A stretch of DNA of 64,000 bases from Laguncularia racemosa (taxonomy: Eukaryota; Streptophyta; Magnoliopsida; Myrtales; Combretaceae), in contig JBBMOL010000305.1 of NCBI GenBank assembly GCA_037954665.1, positions 553,193 through 617,192 of the forward strand. The letters run 5' to 3'. The notes below the pieces were generated by a model. The model searched no databases and had not been told where the DNA came from. It was given only the letters and a program-made list of their open reading frames with translations. Below, piece by piece: positions 53,963 to 64,000 of this stretch. The number at the start of each line of letters is the position of its first letter. Within the stretch, counting starts at the first letter, position 1. A program made the position numbers and the translations under genes.

Positions 53963-53989
53963 ATTTGGGGTCAAATTTATTCTATTTTT

Positions 53990-55380
53990 GATGATCGCTA
54001 ACTTCCAACAGGGGAACTAACTTTATAATCTGGAATTGAGAAACTCTAAAGAGGCTGCGACAAGAACGCATCATCCCCCAGACCGAACTTAGATTGGCTT
54101 ATAAAAAAAATTCCATTCCTTGATTCTAAAAAGAGGGCGACATGGGAAATCTCGAGGAAAACCTAAGGGGGTTGCTGCATCCGGATGTGAATCAAACCCA
54201 AAACCACTTTGTATTCCCCTATCCGAACTAGCTGTGAATTTTGAATTGAAAACGGGTATACAAGGGGAAAATCAATCTGGTCTTTAGAATGAAGTCCTCA
54301 CAAAAATTTGAAAGAGTTTCCCTATAGTGTTTCTAGTATGAGGCCCCAAAAGGGAAAAACCGACATCAAAACAAGTTACGTGCTTTTCCATTTTCTTTTA
54401 TCGAATACTAAAGCTAAAGATTTGGGTTTTTTATTGCCCCCCAGGTTCTTTTAAACCCCTTGGACAATAAAGGGTAGCCTCTCTTGGGCAAAATTCTTCC
54501 CTCATCCAACCGCTGGGATAAAAAAAAAATTTGTTTGGGATAAAACAAGGGGCACCCAGAACTCTTCATGAGTATTAAGATTTAAGCAAACTGGTGCAAG
54601 CTGCCCACAACTTGGGATATCTAACAACTCTTCACCCAAAATTTTTAAAAAAAAGCCTACTTCCGATGGAAAAGAGATGGATGCTGGGAAAGTGGAGGCG
54701 CCAATTAAAAAATAAAAAAAAAACCCCTGGTCAAGCTAAGGAATTGATCTCCATTTTTGGCTTGGGCCAATTCGCAACAATTTGGGGATAGGCATGATAC
54801 ATCTTCAAGGAAGGTAAATGAGGGAAGTGTGTTTAACCTTGAAAAATTTAAATTTCTAATTTTAACCTCCCCTTTTGCATAGCTAGGGGTCTTGGGAAAA
54901 AAACAGGGAAAGGGGAAGGCTTTTTGATTTTTTGCTGCTTAATCATCCGACCGACCGTTGGCCCCAAATTGGTGATGGGGAAATAATGAAAAATAGGGTG
55001 TAAGGGGGTTTCCCAAAAACCCAAAAAGGAAGTATGAACCCCTATCGAATACTTTAAAAACCTGGATGGAAGGATCATCCTAACTTCGCATATGGTCAAT
55101 AACCCACAACAATTCGCAACATCCACCTAAGCCATCACACCAATACCCCCAAGTCTCCTCCTACTCACGTAATGTCTCTTGAGGATATTGTTAATGTCTC
55201 ATCAGCTGTTAATACGGAAGGGGGACTAACAATTTCAGAGAAACAAAGCTTTAAAAAAAACTGGGGGGGGGGGGAATAACAAAAAACCAAAATGGATTTT
55301 TTGGTGGTGTCTTGTGAGAAGCAGTATATTTATGAGGATGCTGAAATAGTGGTGAAGTACTCAAGGTGAATGTAAGGATA
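53990..55380 (+). pseudogene. Element C gag remains (heavily broken)
   Basis: Around 54140-54240 an Athila gag N-terminus can be read (GNLEENLRGLLHPDVNQ) before stops. Later, near 54720-54790, a region like the Gly-rich gag spacer can be guessed. No frame holds for more than about 65 codons and homopolymers are inflated. Beyond 55150 nothing is recognisable. Confidence 0.45.
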
Positions 55381-55389
55381 TAATAGAGG

Positions 55390-56960
55390 TAGGAAACAAA
55401 TTAAATATTGAGTTATGTATTGTACGGTTTGGTTGGGGTGGTTTGGTTTGTGGATTTGTAGTTTTTATTAATGATATATGGAATAGTATTTGATATAAGG
55501 GATAAAGAAGTAGTGATTATTAATTGTATGAGAGTGGTATGTTTTGTATATGGTTAATAAGAAGGGAAAAGTAATTGGGGAGTTTGAATGTGTAGATGGT
55601 TTTTTTTGGAGGTGGGTTTTTAGGGGAGATTTGATGTGTTTGTGGAAGGGAGTGGTGGGATTGGTTATGTTGTAACAATTGGATTGTGGGAGATTTTAGG
55701 TGGATAGTTATTTTTTTAGTTTGAATTGTTTTGGTGGTGGAGTTTTGGGGATAGTGGTGATTTTTATGAAGAGAGTTTGATTGGTAGGGGTTGGGGTAGT
55801 GGAAGATTTTGTGGTTGGAGGTTGAAGTTTAATGGGTGAGTGTAGGAGTGATTGGATGAAGGGGAGGGTGATTAGGGTTTGGGGGAAGGGGTTTTAGGGA
55901 TGGGGATTAGGAGGTATGAATTGGTGTGAAGTTTGGAGTTTGGGGTGGATTGGAAAGGTGTTTGGGGGGAGAAGAGTGTTTTGGAGGGTAAGGGATGAGG
56001 ATGAGATGAGGATGATAGGGTGTGGTGGGAAAATGGAAGGTTTAGAGTTTTGGTTTTGGGTTGTTTTTGATAAAGATATTGGTTGGGGGTTGGGGGGGGG
56101 TGGGAATGTTAGTTGGGTGTGGTAAATAGGGGGGATGGTGGTTAAATGATAATATAGTAATTAGTTGATTTTGAAGGTGAATTGTGAAAATTTAGAGTAA
56201 TTTTAGGTTTGTTATGAAGATGTATTAAATGGATTTTTTTTTTTTTTTGGAGGTGGGGGGGGAGGTGGTTGGTGGTGGTTGGTGGGTAGAGGTGATAGAT
56301 ATTTGTATATGTTGATTTGTATAGGATTAGGTTTGTTTTAGAATTGTAATTGTAATGTGGGAGGAGAGGTGGAGAGTTGGGAAGGTGGGGTTGAAGGGGA
56401 TTGGTGAGTTGGTTATTTATGGATTGGTTGTTTTGTTGTTTTGTGTTTTGTTTAGTTAGGTGTGGAGTTGGGAAGGTATTGGGTTAATTTGGGGTTTGTT
56501 TTTTGTGTTGTTGGGGGGTGTTTGGGGGGGGGGGGGGGGGGGGTGTATGGTGTTTTATGATATATTGTTTTAGGGTTTGTGTTGTTTGTTGGTTTGTTTG
56601 TTTTGGTGTGTTTGTGTGTTTTTGTAAGTTTGTTTTTGAAGTTTGTTGATTGAAGTTGTATTTGTTTATTGAGATGTTTGGTAGTAATGTAGTTGTGTTT
56701 TTATTTATAGGTGGGGGGGGGTGGTTTTTTTTTTTTTGATATGTAATGGGGGGAGAATTGTGGATTATTGGTGTTTGTGGATTTAGGTTGGTTGTGTTTA
56801 TATAGATTTTAAAATAGGTGTGTTACTGGAATTTAGATTGTTTAGATATGGTTATGTTATTTTTATTTTGATGATTGTTTTTTGGATTTTAAAGATTTTG
56901 TTGAGGTTGTATTATTTTTTTGGTTGGTTTTTTTTTTATTTTTATTATTTATGAGAGTTG
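55390..56960. other. Cytosine-depleted block 1
   Basis: On the plus strand there is almost no C: I count one C between 55441 and 56820. It is mainly G and T with some A, with long G runs (56525-56543) and T runs. No protein, RNA or known repeat is recognisable. It stands where the pol gene of element C should be. ORFs through it are meaningless. Artefact is the likeliest cause. Confidence 0.8.
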
Positions 56961-57344
56961 TAGAAATCTAAGATTATTTTAAAATATTGTGTGATTAGTG
57001 GATTGTTTGCTAATGAAAAAGCTTAATTCAAGATCTGGGTAGGGTTCGAAGATTATATCGTGATAAAACCAATGAATTTATGGGTGGCAAGGTGATAATA
57101 GGGACTTTGAAATTAATTGTCGTGCGATATGAAATAAAGTTTGTTGGGGAATTAGCATTATAATTTTTCCATGGTAATTTGATCACATTACAGGGAGGTT
57201 GTATAACATGAAAAGGACAAGTCATGAATTACAAATAATCGATGCTTGAATTGATAAAAAAATTTTGTATAATCTAGACATTTCTCAATTGATTTGATTC
57301 AATGCTTAGGACAAGTCAAAGTTTAAGGTGTGGGTGTAAGCCAT
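56961..57344 (+). other. Element C 3' UTR end and polypurine tract
   Basis: 57170-57344 matches the end of A1 (CATGAATTA, GATGCTTGAA, TTTCTCAATTGATTTGATTC). The PPT is degraded to TTAAGGTGTGGGTGTAAGCC (57323-57342). Confidence 0.65.
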
Positions 57345-58940
57345 TGATACATAATCTGTATAGTATAAATTGGTTAATTCATTATTATTATAGAAATCAT
57401 AAGAAAAATGGTACTAAATTCTATATGGTGATGAAATCAATTAAATGGATCAAGATGGCTAATTCGTCAAGTAAATAGAGAAGTTATCTACAACTTGATC
57501 AAACAAGGATTTACACCGCTCCGAGGGACAGTACATGCGTGTAATTGAAGTACACGCCTGTAGCTTTGTAATCACAGAGATACATGTTGTAAATACACGG
57601 GCCGTGTATCAAAGGCATGGTTTAAGGCACGCCATGGCGGGCAAACCCGTGTACACACTGGACAAGAAGGCGGAAATAGACTTTCACAAGAGTAACACGG
57701 CTTAGGGCAGCGGCCGTGGTGGAAGCCGTGGGAGAGAACCGTGGGCTTAAGTCCGTGTGGATAGGCTAACGTGCCAAAGGAGAATCAGCTTGTTGATTAT
57801 GCACAAGAAGGCACTACCTAAAGTCTAGCGGTGTGTGAATACCGCTACACACTGACGGGAAATGGATACGTGAATTATGCACACAGAAGCACGCATGTGA
57901 CCCTACGGCCGGGTGGTAGGGGCGTACCAGGTAGACAGAAGATTCACTTTTCATATGCGAAATCTCCTTGAAAAGGAAAGATTATTTTCGATCTTCGAGC
58001 AAAAGATCACATGCCATTCCCTCTAACAATATAAATAGAGCACAACCCTAGGGGGGGTGAAAAAAAACGGTTTAATCTGTGGGAGCTTAAGAACCTTGAT
58101 CATCCTTGGAGGCAGACAGGCACCGGTAAATGATGTTGCTACATTGTATTTGCTGTGTGGGGATGAACATGAGTACTAAGGCATACTTTTTCTTGCCAAA
58201 GGGTCATAGATGTTTAATCTCCCGAATTGTGAGCGAATTGGTACTTGTATTTATTATATTCTTGGCTCGGGTATTCATTATCTTCTGATCGTTCGGTCAT
58301 TATTATGCTTTGTTGATTGTATGAATAGAGCTCTCTACTCATAGCCAAGTTAATATATTTTCAACTAGCACATCCAAATCCTTAATTGGGGATGTGCGAG
58401 TCTTAGTACGGCAATAACTTGTTTGTTATAAAAAGATAGTGTATTGATGCTGGTGCAGGTGTTGATGTCATGTTTAAATAGTTATCTTATAAATCTACTG
58501 GCATGAATTGGTGGTCTCTTCTTGAGATTGTAATGCTTATTGGTATTTATTAAATCCTAAGCTGCTGTGTCTAGGATTGTCTTAATCGATAAGAAGAAAT
58601 AATCAAAGACGCTGCGGGATCGAAGGAAGTTACAGAGTAGATATTTTAGAACGTTTTAATAACCATAACCAATTTATCTAGAAATAAGAATAAAAACATT
58701 TGCATCGATATCTATTCATAAATTATACTATCTTATTAGGGAGTCTTTTGATTGTGAATGGGGCTTATCGTTTTGAAATAGGTGCAGGCACAAACCAAAC
58801 CCCCCATTGTTCCTTTGCCTTGTTTATCTCCTTGATAAAATAAAATTTAACCAATCTCTGTGGATTCGACCGCGACTCAGCACAAACCACTATATCAAAT
58901 CAATATAATGGCTCAGATATTTTATTTTGTGCTGTATGAG
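57345..58940 (+). repeat. Element C 3' LTR
   Basis: Starts TGATACATAATCTGTATAG and follows the A1 LTR order: CGGGCCGTGTATC (57600), a cluster of CACGGC units, AGCCAAGTTAATATATTTTCAA (58342) and CTCTGTGGATTCGACC (58856). The right edge is unclear because the usual TTCGACACCCATCA is not seen. Confidence 0.6.
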
Positions 58941-59730
58941 TATGCTTTTCAACAATTTTTTGTTGAATATTAAAAGTTCCATCACCAACTCTTAAGAAGT
59001 TGTTAAAAAAGAAGTGCTTAATTGTTAATGCACATTATTTTTCCAATTTCTGAGATAAATGTTATCCTGTCGCCAGTTTAGCAAAAAAAGGTGAGACTAT
59101 AGTATAAAGATGAGGCTAATGAATTAATTCCAGCACTCCAATGTAACTGGTTGGAGATCTGTATAAGGGGGGGGGGGGGTGTGGGGGGGGGGGGGTTTTG
59201 CTATAGAAAACGAAGATGCTACTCCAAAGATCAGGTCCCTGAAAAGGGGTGTTGCTTATGTTCAAAAAAGAGATAAGGTGTTGGTCTGCTTTGGATGGGA
59301 GGCGGGTGAAAATCAAATTACTTATAGCACCAGTACGCAGAGAAAACAAACTGGAAGGTAAGATTGATACTTTTGATGGGTGGTAAGGCAAGTTGTAGGG
59401 GGATTGCAACAACTAAATTTAATAAGATGTGGTAATGATATTATAATTGATTGTTTTGTGATGGTTCTGTTGATGTGAGGGGGAGGGGGAGTGATTTAGT
59501 TTAATGAATCAATTATTGAGGTGGTGGGATGTAGATGGGAATTGGATATAATATGATTATTTGGGGTTTTTGAATGGATGGTTTTTTGTGAGGAGGAAAT
59601 TGGTTCTTAAGCTAGGGAATATGTAATTGTCAAAGGCAATGTAAGGGGATTGAATAGATTAAAAAAACGACTATCTGGGTAAGGAATCAAGATGCGGCGT
59701 GGACATGAGGATGAGTATTTGGTATAGTAT
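58941..59730. other. Unassigned segment right of element C
   Basis: About 790 bases with G runs at 59167-59193. Nothing is recognisable. By position it should be pol of element B. Confidence 0.4.
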
Positions 59731-61035
59731 GCGGTGATGTTTTTGAGATTTAAGAGGGGGTTGTTTTAGTATTGTTTTTTGAGTAGGAAGGAGTGGGTGT
59801 GTTGGGTGGGATGGGATTGGTTGAGTGGTTTGTTTAGATAGGGATAAATGGGTTGTGGTGGGAAATGTTTTTTTTTCTTTTTTTTTTTTTTTTTTTTTTT
59901 TTTTTATTTATATTTTTTTTTGTGGGGTGAGAAAGAGGGTGGTTTGGATGAATAGGTAGTGGAGGGGTATTGTAGGGGATTTTTTTGTTGATGGGATGGT
60001 TGTAAGTGGATGGTTTAAGGTTTGTGAAATTTGGTTGGTGGGATATTAGTTTTTGTTAGGGAGGTGGTGGGTGTGGGATGAGTGTTTGGAGAAGGTAAGT
60101 TGTGGAGTTTTGATGTGGTGTGTAGTTTAGATGGAGAAAGGTGGGGGGGTGTGAGTGAGTTAAGTGGTTGGAGTGGTGGAGTAGTGGATTTTGGGTTAGT
60201 GTTAAGTTTTGGTTTTGTTTTTAGTTTGGGGGGAGTGATGGGTGAAAAGAGTTGAGTTGGGGGGGGTGGATAGGTGGGTTTGGTTTTGGTAAGGGTGGTA
60301 TGGGATGGTGGTGCTGGGATTGGTGGTAAGTGGTTGAGTTATATATGTTTATGTGGGGGGGTATTTGATAGAATGTGGGGGTGAGGTAATTATGTTTTTT
60401 TTTTTTTTTGGGGTATGTGGGGTTGGGGTGGGGGTTGTTTTAATGTGAGAGGGTTTTTGAGAGTAATTGTATGTTTATGGGGTAAGTTTGGTTATGAGGT
60501 ATGGTGTATATGGGGATGGAGTTAGGGGGTGTTGTTAGGGGGTTTTTTTTTTGGATATGTTTTGGGGTATGGGGGGTATGGGGGGGGATGTGGAGTTAGG
60601 ATGTGGTAGGTAGATGATATTTTAGGATTGTGGGATTTTTAGTTGGTAGATATTTTGTTGTGTAGGGTTGGTTAGGGGGTAGGGTGATAGGGAGGATGGG
60701 GAAAGATGAGGGGATTTTTTGTGTGGAGGGGTAGGTTGGTGGGGATTAGGGGTGGGGTTAGGAGAGTATATTAGTTGGTATTATTGGGGATGGTTTGGAG
60801 GGTTTTTTTTGTGTTGGGGTTGGGGGGTTGTTATTTGTGTGGGTTATATGGGGTGTTTATTGGGTGGTTTGGTGGTGGTTTTGTGTGTGGTAGATATTTT
60901 GGAATAAAAGGTGATGAATATTTAGGGTATGGTTGTGAATTGTTTTGGTTATTGAGTGTGTTATAGGGATGGATGAAGTTTTGGGTGAGGGTTTTAGGTG
61001 TATTGGAGGTGTTTATAGGGGTTTATAAGATTAAT
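59731..61035. other. Cytosine-depleted block 2
   Basis: The plus strand has about two C in 1300 bases (near 59878 and 60314), with G and T dominant and a long T run at 59879-59905. It resembles block 1 in composition, but I cannot align the two by eye. It stands where RT to integrase of element B should be. Confidence 0.8.
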
Positions 61036-61289
61036 TCCCCCGAAAAGATTGGTTTTGAATAAAAAAAAAAAATCATGTCACCCGCTAATGTAGAATTGAA
61101 TGTGTTTAGGGATTATTGTAGAATTATATTAATGTTAGTGTTGATTATATGGATAATTGGGGGAGATTGGGTTGAATGGAAGTGTGAGTGTGGTTGAATA
61201 GAAAATGGCGAGAATTATCAAGATAAAAAAAAAAAGAGACAAACAATGGGATATAAGAACAATCTTACAGCGAGAGTTCTGACTGGTCA

Positions 61290-61475
61290 AAGAGTCTTAT
61301 TGTAGCAACTCTCGATTGAAGCTATTCCCAGTATTGAAAGCACAGGGACCATTTAATTGTTAATGTTTTCCTTATGATGCATTGAGTAACAAAACAACCA
61401 CTTTCAAGTAAACGGTTATCGGCTTATATATCAGTGACGAGAAGGTAACATGTTTGACTAAAATGCACAATGGAT
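61290..61475 (+). pseudogene. Element B integrase C-terminus (fragment)
   Basis: The frame reads SRLKLFP, QGPF, then TTTFKVNGYRL, the same order as the C-terminal SH3-like part of A1 (RLKLVFGKLRSRWVGPF, FKVNGHRLKPF). Stops and indels break it. A degraded counterpart of the GGGAGGCAACCCATG motif follows at about 61530-61555 (GGATGTGACCCATGC). Confidence 0.65.
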
Positions 61476-62804
61476 TTAGAGATTCGAGAACTTGAACTGG
61501 AAAAGTCGGCATAGCAACTAAAAACTTTTACGGATGTGACCCATGCTCAATAAGTATATACACTAGTGTTTAATTTTGTAGGGCATAATAAATAAATAAT
61601 AAAATTAAATTCAAGGCTGATAAGAGCCAGTCGGGTGCATTCAAGACACTCGAAAGGATGACAGACATGTTGGGAGAAATTTTTCCACTGATGAACAATT
61701 TTACACGAGTGGTGGGGAAGTACGCAGTATTTCAATTTTGCATTGAAACCTTTTCCTGAAGGGGGGGGGGCGATATGAGGACAATTGAACATGGTCCAAT
61801 TAAGTGTGAGAAGGGATTATAAATTAGAAGTATAGATATGCACACATCATGAGCTTATCAAATCCATCTTTATTTATTGCCTAAGTTATTTGGTGTTTAT
61901 CATCAATGAAATCCTAGAAGTTGACTAGATTGAGTGCCGGGCGACTCGCCAACTGTTGGGACTAGTTAGGCATAGTTAATAATTTAATCATAAAAATCCT
62001 CTGATAGAACGGGTTTACATCTAGGTTTAGCCTTGTGGAACCGAGAGGGAGTCTTAAGTTGAAAAAAACGAAGCAAGTTTACTTCAAGGAAAAATTGGGT
62101 GGGATTAAATCTCTCTTGAAATTTCTTGGGAATACATAACCACAGCTAGTGATAGAGAGTAACAGGGATTTAGAAGGAAATATTTTACTTAGTATCCCTT
62201 AAAAAAAAAGAGGCCTTTTCTCCAATTAAAATCAGGAAAGTGATTTAAAAGGATCCAATTTAAAAGTTAGTGGGGAAAGAGTTCGTAGGGGGCCCTTTAA
62301 AACCTTTGGGCACTTTTGGCGATGAGCCTAGGGTGTGGGCCACTCAATAACTCACAATAACAATCGGGAAAGGGAAAAATTTAGTACCTTAAAGAAAAAA
62401 CCAGGTTTACATGGGCGAGCTTTGGGCCCCAGAAAAAGTGAAGTCTCACTCCACGTCAATTAAGGCAAAAAAAAAAAAAGGGAGAAAATTCTGGGAAAAA
62501 TGGATACCATAGCTTTTTACCTTGGGGGATCTTGTTTAAGGGGTAAAATTTAGGGGGAAATTTTAAAATTTCTAATAACCAATGAAGTTTAAATGAATGT
62601 TTTTCCTTAGGGGCTAAGGGATTTTTTTTTATTGTTAAACCCCTGGAATTCAAAATCTGTTGTATTTTGATTAACCCACTTTTTAAAATTTTAACTAGAT
62701 ATACTATTACAAATTTCAGTAGGGTCAGAACAATGGGGACCAAATTCAAAGATGGATTTCTCTTTTTTTAAATCAATAATTTTGCTTGAGGGCAACAAAA
62801 GTTC
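61476..62804 (+). other. Element B 3' untranslated region
   Basis: About 1.3 kb with no supported coding frame. Near 62285-62330 is GTAGGGGGCCCTTTAAAACCT, a corrupted form of the block shared by the A1 and A2 3' UTRs. The end has TTTTGCTTGAGGGCAACAAA, like the CTTGAGGACA sequence before the other PPTs. Confidence 0.6.
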
Positions 62805-62817
62805 AAGTTGGGGATGT
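62805..62817 (+). promoter_or_regulatory. Polypurine tract of element B
   Basis: AAGTTGGGGATGT lies directly before TGATAAGATC. It is a weaker match than in A1 and A2, perhaps from base errors. Confidence 0.6.
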
Positions 62818-64000
62818 TGATAAGATCACATTATTTCTTATATTTTTTTTTAGACTTTTATTAAATTTATTTCAATATTAAAAAAAAAATATAAAGAAAA
62901 GAATTTAATGGTTGGGTTATTTTGAAAATTCAGGGTTTTGGGGGGAAACCCAAAAAATAAATTTTCAACTAATTGGAGGAGTTTTTTACAAAATTGAAGA
63001 AGCGAGCGGAAAAGGGTTGCACGGGAAAGGGCCAAACGGGTTTAGGGCCCGGGCCCACATTCAAGGCCCCTTTCCCTTGGGGCCGGCCTAAATTAAAAAT
63101 TGGGCCCCAAAAAGCATTAAAGCCACCCCGGGCCCTTAAAATCGGGCCCACATCCAAAAGGGCCTCGGCCTTGAGCCGGCTTTCATTACTCCCCATATCC
63201 ATTGCGAAAATCTCCCAAAATCTATCTTAAATAATTTTCTTACTCAACTCCTCATCGATCAACCTTATCCTCCTCCTCTTTGGATCTATAAATTTGGGCC
63301 CCGGGAAGGGGGGGGGGGTCCCCTTTTTTTTTGGGTTTTGGGGTTTTGGGTTTTTGGGGTTTAGCATCCTTTGTCTTTCTTTGAAATCATTAGAATTCCC
63401 TTAGGAACTTTAGGGGTTTTTTATTTTCTTTTAAATTCCTTTTCATTTCATTTTTCCAAATTTTTTTTGAAGAAAAAAAAGTTATTTTGCTGAAGGGTTT
63501 TTTTCCAATTGGGGGAATTCGAAAGGGAACATTTTTTAAATTAATTCTTGAAGATTAAGGGTATTTTTCATTTACTTTATTTTTTTTTTATGCCATTTAT
63601 TTTTTATTCTTGTTGGGTTAATTGGTTCCATGCATTCCCATTTATTTTAATTTTTTTTATATTCATACTATAATGTTCTAAATCATCCTTTGGGGAAAAA
63701 TTTATGAAGGGCCCTAATTCAAAAATAAAATGATCCCTTGTATTCATGTTATAGGAAAAGTAGATATGGGGGGAATTTTCATATAAGAAGTCCTGCTATG
63801 AAAATTTTATTTTGTAATTGAAATCAATGGGAATTAAAAAATTTTAAATGACTCGAAAGAGAAATTTTTGGTTTTATCAAGAAATTTCCCAAGTAAGATT
63901 TAATAATTTATGTGGAAGCACGTTATTGAATTTTATTAGAAATTACTTAAGTGTTTTCCCTCAATATTTTTATTAAATTTTTCACTTTAAGGGGTTAGGA
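62818..64000 (+). repeat. Element B 3' LTR (runs off the window)
   Basis: It follows the 5' LTR from its start TGATAAGATCACATTAT for the rest of the window. It carries many extra GGGCCC-like inserts and stretched homopolymers (63040-63180 and 63296-63360) that the 5' LTR lacks. Confidence 0.8.

Larger units (their letters stand above)
52336..58940 (+). mobile_element. Element C: A1-family Athila element inside element B (poor sequence)
   Basis: 5' LTR about 52336-53940, PBS 53945-53962, gag remains to about 55380, an internal cytosine-poor block, 3' UTR and PPT to 57344, 3' LTR 57345 to about 58940. The LTRs match the A1 LTR (for example the segments around TTAGCAAGTTAATATATTGTCAA and TTCGACACCCATCA). 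It separates the pol entry of B from its integrase C-terminus. Only about 3.4 kb lies between the LTRs, so pol is missing or replaced. Confidence 0.7.
48100..64000 (+). mobile_element. Element B: third Athila-type retrotransposon, interrupted by element C
   Basis: 5' LTR 48100-49619, degraded PBS, gag/protease to about 52170, start of pol to about 52335, then element C, then the integrase C-terminus (about 61290-61475), 3' UTR, PPT and a 3' LTR from 62818 to the window end. The reading order matches Athila. Base quality falls sharply after about 50.3 kb, so boundaries inside are approximate and lesions cannot be trusted as biological. Confidence 0.75.

Noticed and set aside
55916..56125. Open frame rich in Gly, Val and Trp in the cytosine-free block
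   Set aside because: G/T-only sequence gives long frames because some stop codons become rare. There is no domain and the sequence itself is doubtful.
60719..60966. Overlapping Gly/Trp/Leu-rich frames that look membrane-like
   Set aside because: Same composition effect in block 2; GGG and TTT codons imitate hydrophobic segments.
55441..61035. The G/T-rich blocks as telomeric or satellite DNA
   Set aside because: No telomere unit (TTTAGGG) and no regular period is visible.

Overview
This window is plant nuclear DNA from a retrotransposon-dense region, probably pericentromeric or otherwise heterochromatic. The evidence is a stack of degenerate Ty3/gypsy LTR retrotransposons of plant type: Athila-type pol, chromovirus-like gag-pol, primer binding sites (PBS) complementary to plant initiator tRNA-Met or tRNA-Asp, and 5-bp target-site duplications (TSDs). 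I see no host protein gene, rRNA, tRNA or CRISPR array. The species cannot be named from the sequence.

Layout. 1-4829 (minus): chromovirus-like element K, with broken gag-pol, PBS and 5' LTR; its 3' end lies off the window. 4830-11448 (plus): Athila-type A1, cut on the left by K, with pol, a 3' UTR, a polypurine tract (PPT) and a 3' LTR; that LTR holds a solo LTR at 10144-11179. 11449-26304 (plus): Athila-type A2, cut on the left by A1. Its gag/protease is split by an inverted solo LTR (11909-12947) and by non-autonomous element J (13945-17800). Its pol, a third ORF, PPT and 3' LTR follow. 26305-36232: a composite tandem in which part of a chromovirus-like pol, a foreign integrase fragment and an LTR occur twice; element D (28279-33074) sits inside the first LTR. 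36781-41173 and 42545-47307 (minus): non-autonomous elements H and I. 48100-64000 (plus): Athila-type B, whose pol is split by another A1-family element C (about 52336-58940).

J, D, H, I and the solo LTRs form one LTR superfamily (TGAT...ATCA, 885-1044 bp, initiator-Met PBS). These elements lack reverse transcriptase, RNase H and integrase but keep gag and/or protease joined to the last residues of a pol polyprotein, in three cases through a degenerate repeat-rich linker. They resemble the described TR-GAG class and would depend on proteins supplied in trans; the autonomous partner is probably the family whose pol lies at 33090-35059.

Nearly every coding region is broken by stops, most of them explicable by single C-to-T or G-to-A transitions, as expected for methylated repeats. 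The only long intact frame tied to an element is the 333-codon ORF of J.

From about 50.3 kb to the end the sequence quality looks poor: homopolymers are inflated and there are runs of C and G. Two stretches of about 1.3-1.4 kb (55441-56820 and 59731-61035) contain almost no cytosine. Element B's 3' LTR is visibly corrupted compared with its 5' LTR. I treat these as probable assembly or consensus artefacts, but list them because the cytosine loss is so extreme.
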